Of a stretch of 64,000 bases of DNA, positions 38,155 to 47,257 are shown piece by piece. The notes under the pieces are model-generated. The model ran no database searches, was not told the DNA's origin, and saw only the letters and a list, made by a program, of their open reading frames with translations. The position numbers and the translations under genes were made by a program. Source of the DNA: Flavipsychrobacter stenotrophus (lineage in GTDB: Bacteria; Bacteroidota; Bacteroidia; Chitinophagales; Chitinophagaceae); assembly GCF_002954265.1 (NCBI RefSeq), contig NZ_PPSL01000007.1, positions 1-64,000 on the forward strand, in the 5' to 3' direction. How positions within the stretch are numbered: the stretch's first letter is position 1; every line of letters starts with the position of its first letter.

Positions 38155-38404
38155 ATATTATCATACCAACAATAAAAAAATTGAGAACGCCATCACAATA
38201 GATATCTTTGTCAATGATGACAATATAAGATTAGTCGGTGCCAATAAATTCGAGCCGGGAGCAAAAATACAGCAGCCGGACAATGGTTTGGGCGATGAGC
38301 CAATAAAAAGGCGGCTGGAACTCCTTTACAAAGGAAAACACAGCTTGCGCGTGAACAACAACGGTGAACTATACACGATCGACTTAATGATTCCCTATGG
38401 ATAA
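38155..38404 (+). pseudogene. Kinase C-terminal fragment (second copy)
   Basis: From about 38162 the frame encodes the last 80 residues of a LytS-type kinase (HTNNKKIENAITIDIFVN to IDLMIPYG), ~87% identical to the intact kinase. It has no membrane part or phosphoacceptor His, so it is dead. Its stop overlaps the regulator start at 38397 by eight bases, the same overlap as in the intact pair. A frame opening at 38063 includes unrelated upstream sequence. Confidence 0.8.
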
Positions 38405-38466
38405 ACTAAGCTGTATTATTATTGAAGACGAGCCACTGGCGCTGGAGAAAACAAAGGACTTTGTAG
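38162..38466 (+). repeat. Right copy of the kinase-3'/regulator-5' duplication
   Basis: Direct partner of 36379-36678. Here the regulator is intact and the kinase is only a 3' fragment, the reverse of the left copy. Confidence 0.75.
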
Positions 38467-39092
38467 CCAAGGTCCCTTTTTTGCTTTTAAGTGCAACGTT
38501 TGATAATGCCCTAACTGGGCTGAATTACCTCAATAATAACAAAGTCGACCTACTTTTCCTGGATATAAATATGGATGAATTGTCGGGCATCGAATTGCTG
38601 GAAAGTACAAAAATAAACAGCCAGGTTATTATTACGACGGCCTACCAGGAATATGCTTTGAAGGGATATGAGTTGCAAATAACCGACTACCTTTTAAAGC
38701 CGTTTACCTTTAATCGCTTTATTCAGGCTGTAAATAAAGCACAGGAAAATATATTGCATCGCACTCCCGATGCACCGCCTGATTTTATTTTCGTCAAGAC
38801 TGAGAACCGGCTTGAGAAGATTATGCTTAATGAAATCGTTTATATTGAAGGGAAGCGGGATTACCGCAGAATTCATACAGTAAATAAGAAAATAATGACT
38901 TTGCAGAATTTCAGTGATTTTGAAAAAGCAATCCCATCCGGATTGGTTTGCAGGGTACATAAGTCTTACATGGTTGCCCTGAACAAAATAGAATCCATTG
39001 AGCGGAGCAGAATAAAAGTTGCAGACCAATTGATTCCCATTTCGGAAACTTATAAAGATATTTTCTTTAATCTCATCAATAATAAGGCCTGA
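38397..39092 (+). CDS. LytTR-family response regulator
   Basis: A 231-residue regulator. Residues 1-115 are a receiver domain with acidic residues IIIEDEP near the N-terminus, phosphoacceptor Asp56 (LLFLDINMDE) and LLKPF. Residues ~130-231 are a LytTR DNA-binding domain (FVKTENRLEKIMLNEIVYIE, then VCRVHKSYMVALNKI). It is the likely partner of the kinase at 35554. The genes downstream (SHOCT protein, TonB receptor, DUF4249 lipoprotein) are natural candidates for its regulon; LytTR sites were not searched. Confidence 0.92.
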   Translation: MDKLSCIIIEDEPLALEKTKDFVAKVPFLLLSATFDNALTGLNYLNNNKVDLLFLDINMDELSGIELLESTKINSQVIITTAYQEYALKGYELQITDYLLKPFTFNRFIQAVNKAQENILHRTPDAPPDFIFVKTENRLEKIMLNEIVYIEGKRDYRRIHTVNKKIMTLQNFSDFEKAIPSGLVCRVHKSYMVALNKIESIERSRIKVADQLIPISETYKDIFFNLINNKA

Positions 39093-39160
39093 CCTCGCTA
39101 CTATTTTGCAGGCTAATTTCATCAGTACGCAGACATCTTAAGTTGTTTTGCATATCCAAA

Positions 39161-39191
39161 TTGTACCACTATACGCGTTCATATACTTTTG
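39161..39191 (+). promoter_or_regulatory. Bacteroidota promoter (TTG-N20-TACTTTTG)
   Basis: TTG at 39161-39163 is followed after 20 bases by TACTTTTG (39184-39191), a good fit to the Bacteroidota -33/-7 consensus. The SHOCT-domain gene starts 34 bases downstream, giving a normal short leader. Confidence 0.55.
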
Positions 39192-39224
39192 TACCAGTTA
39201 ATAAAATAACAAAAACAAAATAAT

Positions 39225-39815
39225 ATGAATTACGGATTTAGAGCATTTATTATGCTTGTTGTCTTTCTGTACAACTACAAGGTAAAAGCCCAGAATTACC
39301 CAATGGTATCAGATAACGGGGGCTCTGTTTGGCTATCAGAAACAGTTGTGTTTAATGTTGGTACGGATATCAACGTAGGAACTGGCGCGACCGATGACGG
39401 CAGTTTTAAATACATAAGGATCAGCTCGCAAAGCTGGATGCACAATAATTCCAAATGGGGAATTAATTCCAGATATGTAAATGAAGCAAACTGTTTACCA
39501 GTGAGGTTCACTGGCCTGAAGATGCATATTAAGAAGATAAGGTTTATTGGAGATCAGAAGAGAGGGTATGTCGTTTATCTGATATTGGGGGGCGGCACAG
39601 CCACAAATTATGAATGCGATATCGCGCAGGCTGTAAAAGCAGGCGAAATCGAATGCCAGCAATGTGAAACATTGAGAAGAACAGGCTCAAATGTTATTGC
39701 CGCGAACCAATTAAGTACTGCAGATGAATTGGTGAAACTTAAAAAATTAAGAGACGACGGCGTTCTATCTGAACCAGAATACCAAACTCAAAAATTGAAA
39801 TTGCTAAACAGGTAA
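39225..39815 (+). CDS. Exported protein with C-terminal SHOCT domain
   Basis: A 196-residue exported protein. Residues 1-23 are a signal peptide (FIMLVVFLYNYKVKAQ). The body is beta-rich with several aromatic positions (FKYIRISSQSWMHNN). The last ~33 residues are a SHOCT domain (DELVKLKKLRDDGVLSEPEY), a short helical module often at the C-terminus of membrane or envelope proteins. It has its own promoter. A decayed copy of the SHOCT segment lies at 43928-44028. Function unknown; likely envelope stress or surface-related. Confidence 0.75.
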   Translation: MNYGFRAFIMLVVFLYNYKVKAQNYPMVSDNGGSVWLSETVVFNVGTDINVGTGATDDGSFKYIRISSQSWMHNNSKWGINSRYVNEANCLPVRFTGLKMHIKKIRFIGDQKRGYVVYLILGGGTATNYECDIAQAVKAGEIECQQCETLRRTGSNVIAANQLSTADELVKLKKLRDDGVLSEPEYQTQKLKLLNR

Positions 39816-39964
39816 CAATAGTAATTCCTCTTTATTCCCCGTTGGCCAATTCATAATGGTTCCATTACAAAGCTCACCTAAGCGATAGCAACTACCCGAT
39901 TTACAGGATTTTAAAATTAGCCTGCTGCATTACTTTTTCTCAAAAAATTCTAAATAAAAAATAA

Positions 39965-42274
39965 ATGATTAGATCGATTACGCTCATTGCCCTGCTTTTT
40001 ACTACATATTTCTCCTTCGCCCAACAGAAATATACCATTAGCGGGACAGTAAATGACAAAACCACAGGCGAAACCATTATTGGTGCTATTTTGAGGATTG
40101 AAGGAAAGAGTGCCGGTACAACGACAAATGAATATGGGTTTTATTCCCTTTCACTTCCCGCAGGCAGCTATATTGTCATGGTTGATTATATCGGTTATCA
40201 GGAACACATGTTCAGCCTGACCTTAGAGAAAGACTCCATTTTGGCTATTTCCATGGTACCGAAAAACAAGCAGCTGTTGGAAGTTGTTGTAACAAGTAAG
40301 GCGAAAAATGAAAATATTACATCAGCCCAGATGGGAATGAATACCCTTAACGTTAAAGAATTAAATGCATTACCGGTGCTCTTTGGAGAAAGGGACGTAA
40401 TGAAAATAATACAGCTATTGCCCGGTGTAAAATCAGCAGGCGATGGCAATACAGGCTTCTTTGTAAGAGGTGGTGCTGCAGATCAGAACCTGATATTACT
40501 CGATGAGGCGGTAGTATATAACCCGTCGCATCTTCTGGGGTTCTTCTCTGTTTTTAATTCGGATGCAATTAAAAACCTTTCACTGTACAAAGGAAATGAG
40601 CCCGCACAATATGGTGGTCGTCTGTCTTCCGTTATGGATATAAAGATGAACGACGGCAACAACCAGTCTTACCATGCCAGTGGCGGTATAGGCCTAATAT
40701 CTTCTAGGCTGAACTTGGAGGGGCCGTTAGTAAAAGATAAAGGGTCATTCCTAGTGAGTGCCAGGCGAACTTATGCCGACGCATTTCTCATTTTTTCCAG
40801 CGACGAAAACATGAAAAAGAACAAGCTTAATTTCTATGATTTCAACGCAAAATTGAACTATAGGTTTTCAGACAAAGACAGAATATATCTATCTGGGTAC
40901 TATGGCAAAGATGTCTTAGGGCTTAGCAATCTATTTGGCATTAACTGGGGCAATGCAACCGGTACATTAAGATGGAATCACATTTTTAATCCGAAATTGT
41001 TTTCAAATACATCTTTGATCTATAGCAACTATGACTACAAATTCAAAGTTACTACTGCCGGTATTGATGCAAGCATACTGTCTGTGATCAATGACTGGAA
41101 TTTCAAAGAAGAGCTGAAATATTTTATGCATCCTGGTAACTCTCTGTCATTCGGACTAAATTCAGTGTACCACACGCTTACTCCGGGACAATTTGAAGGC
41201 ACTATCACTGCGCCTAGTCAGCCAAAAGTCCACTCTTGGGAGAACGCTTTCTATATTGCCGATAGTTGGAGAGTATCAAAGAAACTGAATATTGACATGG
41301 GAATCAGGTTGAGTACATTCTCATTCTTTGGAGGAGACAATAAATTCTACAATCTCGATGGGAACCATAATATAACAGACACATTCACCTATGCTTCCGG
41401 ACAAATAGTGAAAACCTATGTCAACCCTGAGCCGCGGCTATCGGCAAGCTATCAGCTAAACAATTCGTCCTCCATTAAGGCAGCATATGGGCGCAACACA
41501 CAGTATCTGCATTTACTATCAAATTCAACGACAAGTAATCCTACTGATAAATGGGTGGCGACAAATAACATTATTAAGCCCGAGCTTTCAGACCAGGTCT
41601 CATTAGGTTATGCACAAAATTTTAAAGACAATACTTATGAATGCAGTGTGGAGACCTACTACAAGTCTATGCAGCATCAGGTTGATTATAAAAATAATGC
41701 GCAGGTATTGAGCAATGACGCCATTGAGCCACAACTCTTATTTGGACAGGGAAGGGCCTATGGTATTGAGCTGCTGATGAAGAAAAACGAGGGCAGGTTT
41801 ACAGGCTGGGTTTCTTACACATTATCCAGAACTGAGTTACAGATCGATGGCATCAATAAAAATGCATGGTATCCGGCACATCAGGACCAGACACATAATT
41901 TGTCGGTCGTCGGTATGTACAAGCTGTCAAAAAAATGGACCGTATCGGCCGATTTTGTTTACTACACTGGGTATGCTGTTACATTTCCAAGTGGAAAGTA
42001 TAACGTCGATAATCAGGTAGTCTTCTACTATACAGAACGCAATGCATACCGCGTACCGGCTTATCATCGGTTAGACCTCGGGGCCACGTGCAAGCTAAGA
42101 GAGCGAAAGCACTTTTCGTCTGAGGTTTCCTTCAGTTTGTATAATGCATATGGTCATGCAAACCCATATACCATCACATTTCAGCAGGATCCGAATAATG
42201 CAACTAAAACCCAGGCAGTGCAAACCTCTTTGTTTCAATGGGTACCATCAATATCATACAATTTCAAATTTTAA
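39965..42274 (+). CDS. TonB-dependent receptor with carboxypeptidase-like domain
   Basis: A 769-residue outer-membrane transporter. A signal peptide ends at SFAQQ. Residues ~20-110 form a carboxypeptidase-regulatory-like beta sandwich (ISGTVNDKTTGETIIGAIL). Residues ~120-220 are the plug (PVLFGERDVMKIIQLLPGVK, VRGGAADQNLILLD), followed by the barrel to a terminal Phe (WVPSISYNFKF). It lacks an N-terminal signalling extension, so it is not obviously an anti-sigma partner. With the DUF4249 lipoprotein (9 bases downstream) it forms a SusCD-like pair using DUF4249 in place of SusD. The substrate is unknown. It probably depends on TonB-ExbBD elsewhere. Confidence 0.92.
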   Translation: MIRSITLIALLFTTYFSFAQQKYTISGTVNDKTTGETIIGAILRIEGKSAGTTTNEYGFYSLSLPAGSYIVMVDYIGYQEHMFSLTLEKDSILAISMVPKNKQLLEVVVTSKAKNENITSAQMGMNTLNVKELNALPVLFGERDVMKIIQLLPGVKSAGDGNTGFFVRGGAADQNLILLDEAVVYNPSHLLGFFSVFNSDAIKNLSLYKGNEPAQYGGRLSSVMDIKMNDGNNQSYHASGGIGLISSRLNLEGPLVKDKGSFLVSARRTYADAFLIFSSDENMKKNKLNFYDFNAKLNYRFSDKDRIYLSGYYGKDVLGLSNLFGINWGNATGTLRWNHIFNPKLFSNTSLIYSNYDYKFKVTTAGIDASILSVINDWNFKEELKYFMHPGNSLSFGLNSVYHTLTPGQFEGTITAPSQPKVHSWENAFYIADSWRVSKKLNIDMGIRLSTFSFFGGDNKFYNLDGNHNITDTFTYASGQIVKTYVNPEPRLSASYQLNNSSSIKAAYGRNTQYLHLLSNSTTSNPTDKWVATNNIIKPELSDQVSLGYAQNFKDNTYECSVETYYKSMQHQVDYKNNAQVLSNDAIEPQLLFGQGRAYGIELLMKKNEGRFTGWVSYTLSRTELQIDGINKNAWYPAHQDQTHNLSVVGMYKLSKKWTVSADFVYYTGYAVTFPSGKYNVDNQVVFYYTERNAYRVPAYHRLDLGATCKLRERKHFSSEVSFSLYNAYGHANPYTITFQQDPNNATKTQAVQTSLFQWVPSISYNFKF

Positions 42275-42283
42275 TTTCACAAC

Positions 42284-43060
42284 ATGAAGAGCTTATATAT
42301 TTCCTCCATTTTTTTGTTGCTTACCACACTAGTGGCTTGTCGAAAGGTAATCAAAGTAGACCTCAATGCGTCAACTCCCAGGTACATTGTGGTAGGTAAT
42401 ATTACTGACAAGCCCGGCCCTTATCACGTAAAGATCACCAAATCGTTGAACTTTGATCAGGATAATAATTTCCAGGGCGTCAGCAATGCTCAGGTCCTGA
42501 TCACCGACATAACTTTGAGCGTTACCGACACACTAACCGAAGAAAGCAGCGGCAATTACGTTACGCATTCCATCTTAGGGATAAATGGACATGTCTATAG
42601 TTTGAAGATAACTTCAGGCAACAACATCTTCTCCGCAACATCTACCCTGCCAGCGGCTGTTCATCTCGATGACCTTTATACCGAGAAAGCCGCACTGAAT
42701 GACAATCTTGATGTAGTGCCTGTATTTAACGATCCGGCAGAAAAAGGCAATTATTTTCATTTGCTGCTCACGGTTGCAGACAGTATCAGCCCGCAAATAA
42801 TGATTATTGATGACGGATTGATTAATGGACAAAAGATCATGACACCCATCTACAACAAGATGAAATTTGCTTCTGGCGATGCTGTGAGTGTAGAGCTGCA
42901 GTGTGTAGATAAGGGGGTATTTAATTACTATAGTGATCTACAGCAAACAGAAGCTCAGAATTTAGCCAACCCAGCGAATCCCCAAAGCAATATTACCGGT
43001 GGTGCCTTGGGCTATTTCAGCGCGCATACGGTGAACAAAATGACGATAATAGTTCCATAG
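42284..43060 (+). CDS. DUF4249 lipoprotein, TonB-receptor partner
   Basis: A 258-residue lipoprotein (lipobox LVAC, Cys19). The segments YIVVGNITDKPGPYHVKIT and VLITDITLSVTDTLTEES match DUF4249, a family regularly encoded right after TonB-dependent receptors and thought to act like SusD as a surface substrate-binding partner. It starts 9 bases after the receptor stop. It ends at 43060 before a short gap. The ligand is unknown. Confidence 0.88.
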   Translation: MKSLYISSIFLLLTTLVACRKVIKVDLNASTPRYIVVGNITDKPGPYHVKITKSLNFDQDNNFQGVSNAQVLITDITLSVTDTLTEESSGNYVTHSILGINGHVYSLKITSGNNIFSATSTLPAAVHLDDLYTEKAALNDNLDVVPVFNDPAEKGNYFHLLLTVADSISPQIMIIDDGLINGQKIMTPIYNKMKFASGDAVSVELQCVDKGVFNYYSDLQQTEAQNLANPANPQSNITGGALGYFSAHTVNKMTIIVP

Positions 43061-43111
43061 CATATTAGCAACAACATTAAGTTATTGGATTGATATTTAA
43101 TTGGAGCACAA

Positions 43112-43822
43112 ATGAATATAATGAATTCAACAATGAGAACAGACAAGATAAATGCTACTGTTACAGGTGTGTTTTTTATTATTGCCGCTGTGGCAGCTAT
43201 CACAGGGCTTATATTATACGACCCGCTTCTAAACCACAGCGACTACCTGATCCGTGGTGCCAGGTATTCAAATCAAATAGTTTTAGGGGCTTTCCTAGAA
43301 CTAATACTTTCCTGTTCGGCAGTCGGAACGGGGATTATGCTATACCCATATTTAAGAAAAGTAAATGAAAGTCTAGGGATGGGGTATGTATGTTTTCGAA
43401 TGTTGGAAGTCGTTTTTATACTAATCGGCATCGTAAGCGTACTTTCACTTTTAACGCTGAGTATTTCATTTACAAATACAACTGCGCCGGACGCTGCATC
43501 ATTTCAAGCGACAGCAAGAACATTGAAGGCTATACATGAATGGACCTTTATGCTAGGTCCAAATTTCATGCTTGGAATAAACACATTTATATATAGTTAT
43601 GTACTCTTTCAGTCTAAACTTGTTCCAAGAAAAATTTCAGTGATTGGAATTCTCGGAGCGGTTCTAGTATTCACAGCAGCCCTCCTGGAATTGTTTGGCA
43701 TAATTCTTCAAATATCCATATGGGGGGCGTTATTGGGCATGCCGATCTTTGTTTATGAAATGACCTTAGCAATCTGGCTTATCATAAAAGGATTTAATTA
43801 TCCGGTAGAAACCGTCAATTAA
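43112..43822 (+). CDS. DUF4386 membrane protein
   Basis: A 236-residue integral membrane protein with about six hydrophobic spans (GVFFIIAAVAAITGLI, VLIGIVSVLSLLTLS and others). DUF4386 proteins are widespread membrane proteins of unknown role. The start may be ATG 43112 or 43133; the latter places a basic residue directly before span 1. It lies 51 bases after the DUF4249 gene and may be in the same transcript, but a functional link is only positional. Confidence 0.75.
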   Translation: MNIMNSTMRTDKINATVTGVFFIIAAVAAITGLILYDPLLNHSDYLIRGARYSNQIVLGAFLELILSCSAVGTGIMLYPYLRKVNESLGMGYVCFRMLEVVFILIGIVSVLSLLTLSISFTNTTAPDAASFQATARTLKAIHEWTFMLGPNFMLGINTFIYSYVLFQSKLVPRKISVIGILGAVLVFTAALLELFGIILQISIWGALLGMPIFVYEMTLAIWLIIKGFNYPVETVN

Positions 43823-43927
43823 GGGGATTACAACAGGTTTATAACAGGTTTAGCGAAACTATTTATGACTAAGTAATTTCATTATCAATAAAATAACTAA
43901 AAGCATTGAAAAAAGTATCATTTAAGT

Positions 43928-44028
43928 GCGCCTGATAAATTAGCGACATTTTAAAAACTAAAAGGCGACGGCGTATTATCAGAAATATAATACCAACCGC
44001 AAAAAACAAAAAAATGTTACGCAACTAA
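43928..44028 (+). pseudogene. Decayed SHOCT-domain fragment
   Basis: The frame reads APDKLATF, a stop, KLKGDGVLSEI, a stop, YQPQKTKKMLRN and stop. This matches the SHOCT end of the gene at 39225 (DELVKLKKLRDDGVLSEPEY) with two in-frame stops. It is a relic of a duplicated or deleted SHOCT gene. Confidence 0.6.
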
Positions 44029-44075
44029 AAAATTTTCAACAAAATAGAACAACTCACTTTACAACACCGAAAAGG

Positions 44076-44963
44076 ATGCAAGAAAGGATAATTAAATCGC
44101 CAGTGACAAGAATATTCCTTGGACTATTTGTATGCTTAACTACAATAATCATCGTACAACAAATATTCCTTAAAATACCGGGTATAGGTCTATTGAGTAA
44201 TGATTTCAGAAATCTTATTAAAGGAATAGTTGTCTCATTTTTAGCAATGGGTAGCTATGCAGGTTTTTACTACAAATACGAAAAGAGGGTAATTACAGAG
44301 TTATCAATTAAAGGAATAGGGAAAATACTGTTTTTGGGATTGATTATCGGTGTCGGTTTGCAGTGCCTGACAATTTTGGTAATTTATCTATTCGGTAGTT
44401 TTAAGATCATATCTATTAATGCTTTTTCAACTCTGATTATTCCATTTACTGTGGCTATTACAGTAGCGATAATAGAGGAAATATTACTTAGAGGAATTGT
44501 ATTTAGAATCACGGAAGAAAGATTAGGGAGTGTGATCGCATTGATTATTTCTGGTATTATTTTCGGCGGGTTGCATCTGATAAATCCGCACGTTACACTA
44601 GTTTCTACTTTATGTACGACTACGGTCGGGATATTTCTTGGTGCTGCCTATATGTGTTACAGAAGTTTATGGTTTCCAATAACGATACATTTTGCCTGGA
44701 ATTTCACACAAAATGGAATTTTCGGTGCCATAACATCCGGCAATGAGAAGACAAATAGTTTATTGGCAACTAAAATAGGAGGACATGAAATCATTTCAGG
44801 TGGACAATTTGGCCCGGAAGGTGCAATACAAACACTATTTTTTTTCTTAACGGCTACTGCTATTATTATTCAAATACTCAACAAAAACCGAAAGTTTGTA
44901 GCGCCGTACTGGAAAAATAGGCATACACCTTTAAATAGTAGCAAATATTGTGAACTCAAGTAA
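44076..44963 (+). CDS. CPBP-family intramembrane glutamic endopeptidase
   Basis: A 295-residue membrane protein with about eight spans. It has the CPBP (CAAX/Abi) signature: EEILLR at residues 134-139, FGGLHL and a later HFAWNF, matching EExxxR, FxxxH and HxxxN. Family members are intramembrane proteases or bacteriocin-immunity proteins. It stands alone between a SHOCT relic and an intergenic region. Substrate and any immunity role are not readable. Confidence 0.85.
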   Translation: MQERIIKSPVTRIFLGLFVCLTTIIIVQQIFLKIPGIGLLSNDFRNLIKGIVVSFLAMGSYAGFYYKYEKRVITELSIKGIGKILFLGLIIGVGLQCLTILVIYLFGSFKIISINAFSTLIIPFTVAITVAIIEEILLRGIVFRITEERLGSVIALIISGIIFGGLHLINPHVTLVSTLCTTTVGIFLGAAYMCYRSLWFPITIHFAWNFTQNGIFGAITSGNEKTNSLLATKIGGHEIISGGQFGPEGAIQTLFFFLTATAIIIQILNKNRKFVAPYWKNRHTPLNSSKYCELK

Positions 44964-45133
44964 ATGACAACGAGAATAACTCGTACTCTACTAGCTAACT
45001 GAATTTTGGAATATCACTCGATCTTTTTTGTACATTCTATACCGAACATCAATTTATCGCCAAATACTAGTTGCTAAGGTTTTGCAAAACTCGTCAACGA
45101 AATGATACCAAAAACGTGCATTTCCCATTAAAC
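44964..45133. other. Intergenic region after the CPBP gene
   Basis: No gene, hairpin or promoter was recognised in these 170 bases. Confidence 0.3.
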
Positions 45134-45166
45134 GTAAAAGGATGCAATTAATTTGCATCCTTTTAC
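45134..45166 (-). terminator. Terminator next to the tRNA 3' remnant
   Basis: A perfect 14-bp inverted repeat (GTAAAAGGATGCAA / TTGCATCCTTTTAC) with a 5-base loop, just past the 3' end of the tRNA-like remnant on the minus strand. Such hairpins often follow tRNA genes. It could also terminate plus-strand transcripts. Confidence 0.65.
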
Positions 45167-45173
45167 ACATTTT

Positions 45174-45212
45174 TAGGCGGACCGTGGGGGATTCGAACCA
45201 TCAATTCAAAAG
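45174..45212 (-). repeat. tRNA 3'-end-like remnant
   Basis: The minus strand reads GATGGTTCGAATCCCCC followed by ACGGTCCGCC, a T-loop and 3' acceptor strand. No D-arm or anticodon arm is present. Similar to 19784-19826 and, like it, followed by the repeat-protein fragment. Confidence 0.5.
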
Positions 45213-45715
45213 TTATATCGTTCCAACGATATTTTCATTTTCATTTCCTACCTTCGTTCACGTATAGTAAATGATAGTGTGCTATTCCGATTTAAAGTGA
45301 AATTGTTTCACCGCTTCTTCACCAAATATTTGCGCCAACACTAAAACATAGTATTTATAGGCCTTCCAGCCAATCCATTCGATTCCTGGCAAGACCACAT
45401 TATAATAACGGAGTACATCAGCGCGCCAAGCGATGATGCGCTCCGTTCCCATTTTCGCCCTGCACAGAAGCTACAAATTCACCAATTGACTAGATAGCTC
45501 CCACCCTTCTCCATATTAAGCCATATCATTGATCCTACGCTCTACTTTACCCCCATCACCACATTGAAATATCCAATACGCTGCGATACAGAATCCACTT
45601 ACTTTTGTTGAGTATCAGCGGAAATAATTTAAACAAACGCCTGCGTAAAAGAACCCCATCGTGCAGGCAAGCAATGTGCAGATCATTCCGCAACTCACCA
45701 ATCAAAATGTAGTTA
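45213..45715. other. Intergenic region with a duplicated gene fragment
   Basis: Apart from the fragment at 45270-45397, there is no supported gene. Bases 45398-45715 form the leader of the photolyase gene; no convincing promoter was recognised. Confidence 0.35.
45270..45397 (-). repeat. Second copy of the repeat-protein 3' fragment
   Basis: 128 bases about 94% identical to 19890-20017, encoding PGIEWIGWKAYKYYVL and ending FKSE followed by a stop. It is a fragment only. Together with the tRNA remnant ~80 bases away it repeats the module of the 19.8-20.0 kb region in the same orientation. Confidence 0.75.
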
Positions 45716-47257
45716 ATGGAGGCAAACAAAACCCTACGTCTTATACTCGGCGATCAGTTGAACAGACAGCATAGTTGGTATGCACGCGTAGATGATGATA
45801 CTACATATGTAATGATGGAAGTGCGATCAGAAACTGACTACGCTACTCATCATATTCAGAAAGTAGCCGGCTTCTTTGCCGCTATGCGTGCCTTTGCTGA
45901 TGAACTGAGCATGCTAAAGCACAATGTCGTTTATATAAAATTGACCCATGAAGGAAACAAACAGAGCTTCAAGGAAAACATATCAGACCTCATAGCCAAA
46001 AAGAACTTCACACATTTTGAATACCAGCTACCCGATGAATACCGGATGGACATGCTACTGCAAGACGTTACCAGCAACCTGTCAATTCCCTTCAAACTAT
46101 ACGATACAGAACATTTCTTCAGTACCCGGGACGAACTAGGTAAGTTCTTTGAAGGCAAGAAGCTGTACCTGATGGAGAATTTCTACAGGTACATGCGCAA
46201 AAAGCACAACATCCTGATGGATGGTGACAAACCAGTAACCGGCCAGTGGAATTATGATGGAGAAAACAGGAAGAAACTACCCGCAGGCCACAAGCCGGTT
46301 GCGCCAATTCTACTTCAGAATAATGTACAAGACATCGTCGACGAGATCGGTACAACAAACATTAAAACAATTGGCACCGTCAAGGTAAACGCTTTCGCAT
46401 GGCCAATTGACAGGCAACAATCTCTTTCATTGCTTAGCTTCTTTCTAAAGGAATGTCTGCCATTGTTTGGCACATACCAGGATGCCATGACAACAGGTGA
46501 ATGGTCGCTCTATCACTCCCGCATATCCTTCTCACTGAACTCTAAAATGATATCTCCGGCTGAAGTAATAGAAGCGGCCATACAAGAGTGGAGCGAAAGA
46601 CCAACTGAGATACAGTATAACCAACTGGAAGGATTTGTGAGGCAGATAATTGGCTGGCGGGAATACATGAGGGGTATCTATTGGCTTAAAATGCCTGAAT
46701 TTGCTACGCTCAATTTCTTCGAACATACTACTTCTCTACCCGATTGGTATTGGACAGGGCAAACAAAGATGAACTGCCTGAAACAAAGCATTCAACAGTC
46801 ACTCACGCATGCCTATGCCCACCACATACAACGCTTGATGGTAACAGGCAATTTTGCCTTACTGGCAGGCGTACACCCCGACGAGGTCGATGTCTGGTAT
46901 CTGGGTATCTATATTGATGCACTCGACTGGGTAGAAGTGACCAATACCCGCGGTATGAGTCAATATGCCGACGGTGGAATTATTGGCACAAAGCCATACG
47001 TCAGCTCTGCTGCCTACATCGACAAAATGAGCAACTATTGTTCCACTTGCTACTACGACAAGTCTAAGAAGACAGGCAACAGAGCCTGCCCGTTCAATAG
47101 CTTGTATTGGAACTTCTATAACAGGCATGAAGAAAAGCTGGCCAAAAATCCAAGGGTACAAATAATGTATACCATCTGGAACAAAATGAAACCCGGGCAA
47201 AAAGCAGAACTACTACAGCAAGCAGACTATTACTTACAAAACATTAATGCGCTATAA
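45716..47257 (+). CDS. phrB: Fe-S bacterial cryptochrome/(6-4) photolyase (PhrB-like)
   Basis: A 513-residue protein of the photolyase-related FeS-BCP group, which repairs (6-4) photoproducts in light using FAD and a [4Fe-4S] cluster. The N-terminus (LRLILGDQLNRQHSW) and helical middle are typical. Four cysteines at ~354, 442, 445 and 458 (MNCLKQS, NYCSTCYY, RACPF) have the spacing of the cluster ligands of PhrB. It is followed by Cry-DASH with an 11-base overlap, so the pair form one transcriptional unit. The gene symbol is used in the family sense. Confidence 0.88.
   Translation: MEANKTLRLILGDQLNRQHSWYARVDDDTTYVMMEVRSETDYATHHIQKVAGFFAAMRAFADELSMLKHNVVYIKLTHEGNKQSFKENISDLIAKKNFTHFEYQLPDEYRMDMLLQDVTSNLSIPFKLYDTEHFFSTRDELGKFFEGKKLYLMENFYRYMRKKHNILMDGDKPVTGQWNYDGENRKKLPAGHKPVAPILLQNNVQDIVDEIGTTNIKTIGTVKVNAFAWPIDRQQSLSLLSFFLKECLPLFGTYQDAMTTGEWSLYHSRISFSLNSKMISPAEVIEAAIQEWSERPTEIQYNQLEGFVRQIIGWREYMRGIYWLKMPEFATLNFFEHTTSLPDWYWTGQTKMNCLKQSIQQSLTHAYAHHIQRLMVTGNFALLAGVHPDEVDVWYLGIYIDALDWVEVTNTRGMSQYADGGIIGTKPYVSSAAYIDKMSNYCSTCYYDKSKKTGNRACPFNSLYWNFYNRHEEKLAKNPRVQIMYTIWNKMKPGQKAELLQQADYYLQNINAL

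Noticed and set aside
38046-38160. Integron-type attC site after the hydrolase gene
   Set aside because: A hairpin and a non-coding tail are present, but no integrase or consensus attC core boxes were found.
38063-38161. Start region of a 113-codon frame before the kinase fragment
   Set aside because: The first ~33 residues do not belong to the kinase; only the part from ~38162 is homologous, so the ORF start is chance.
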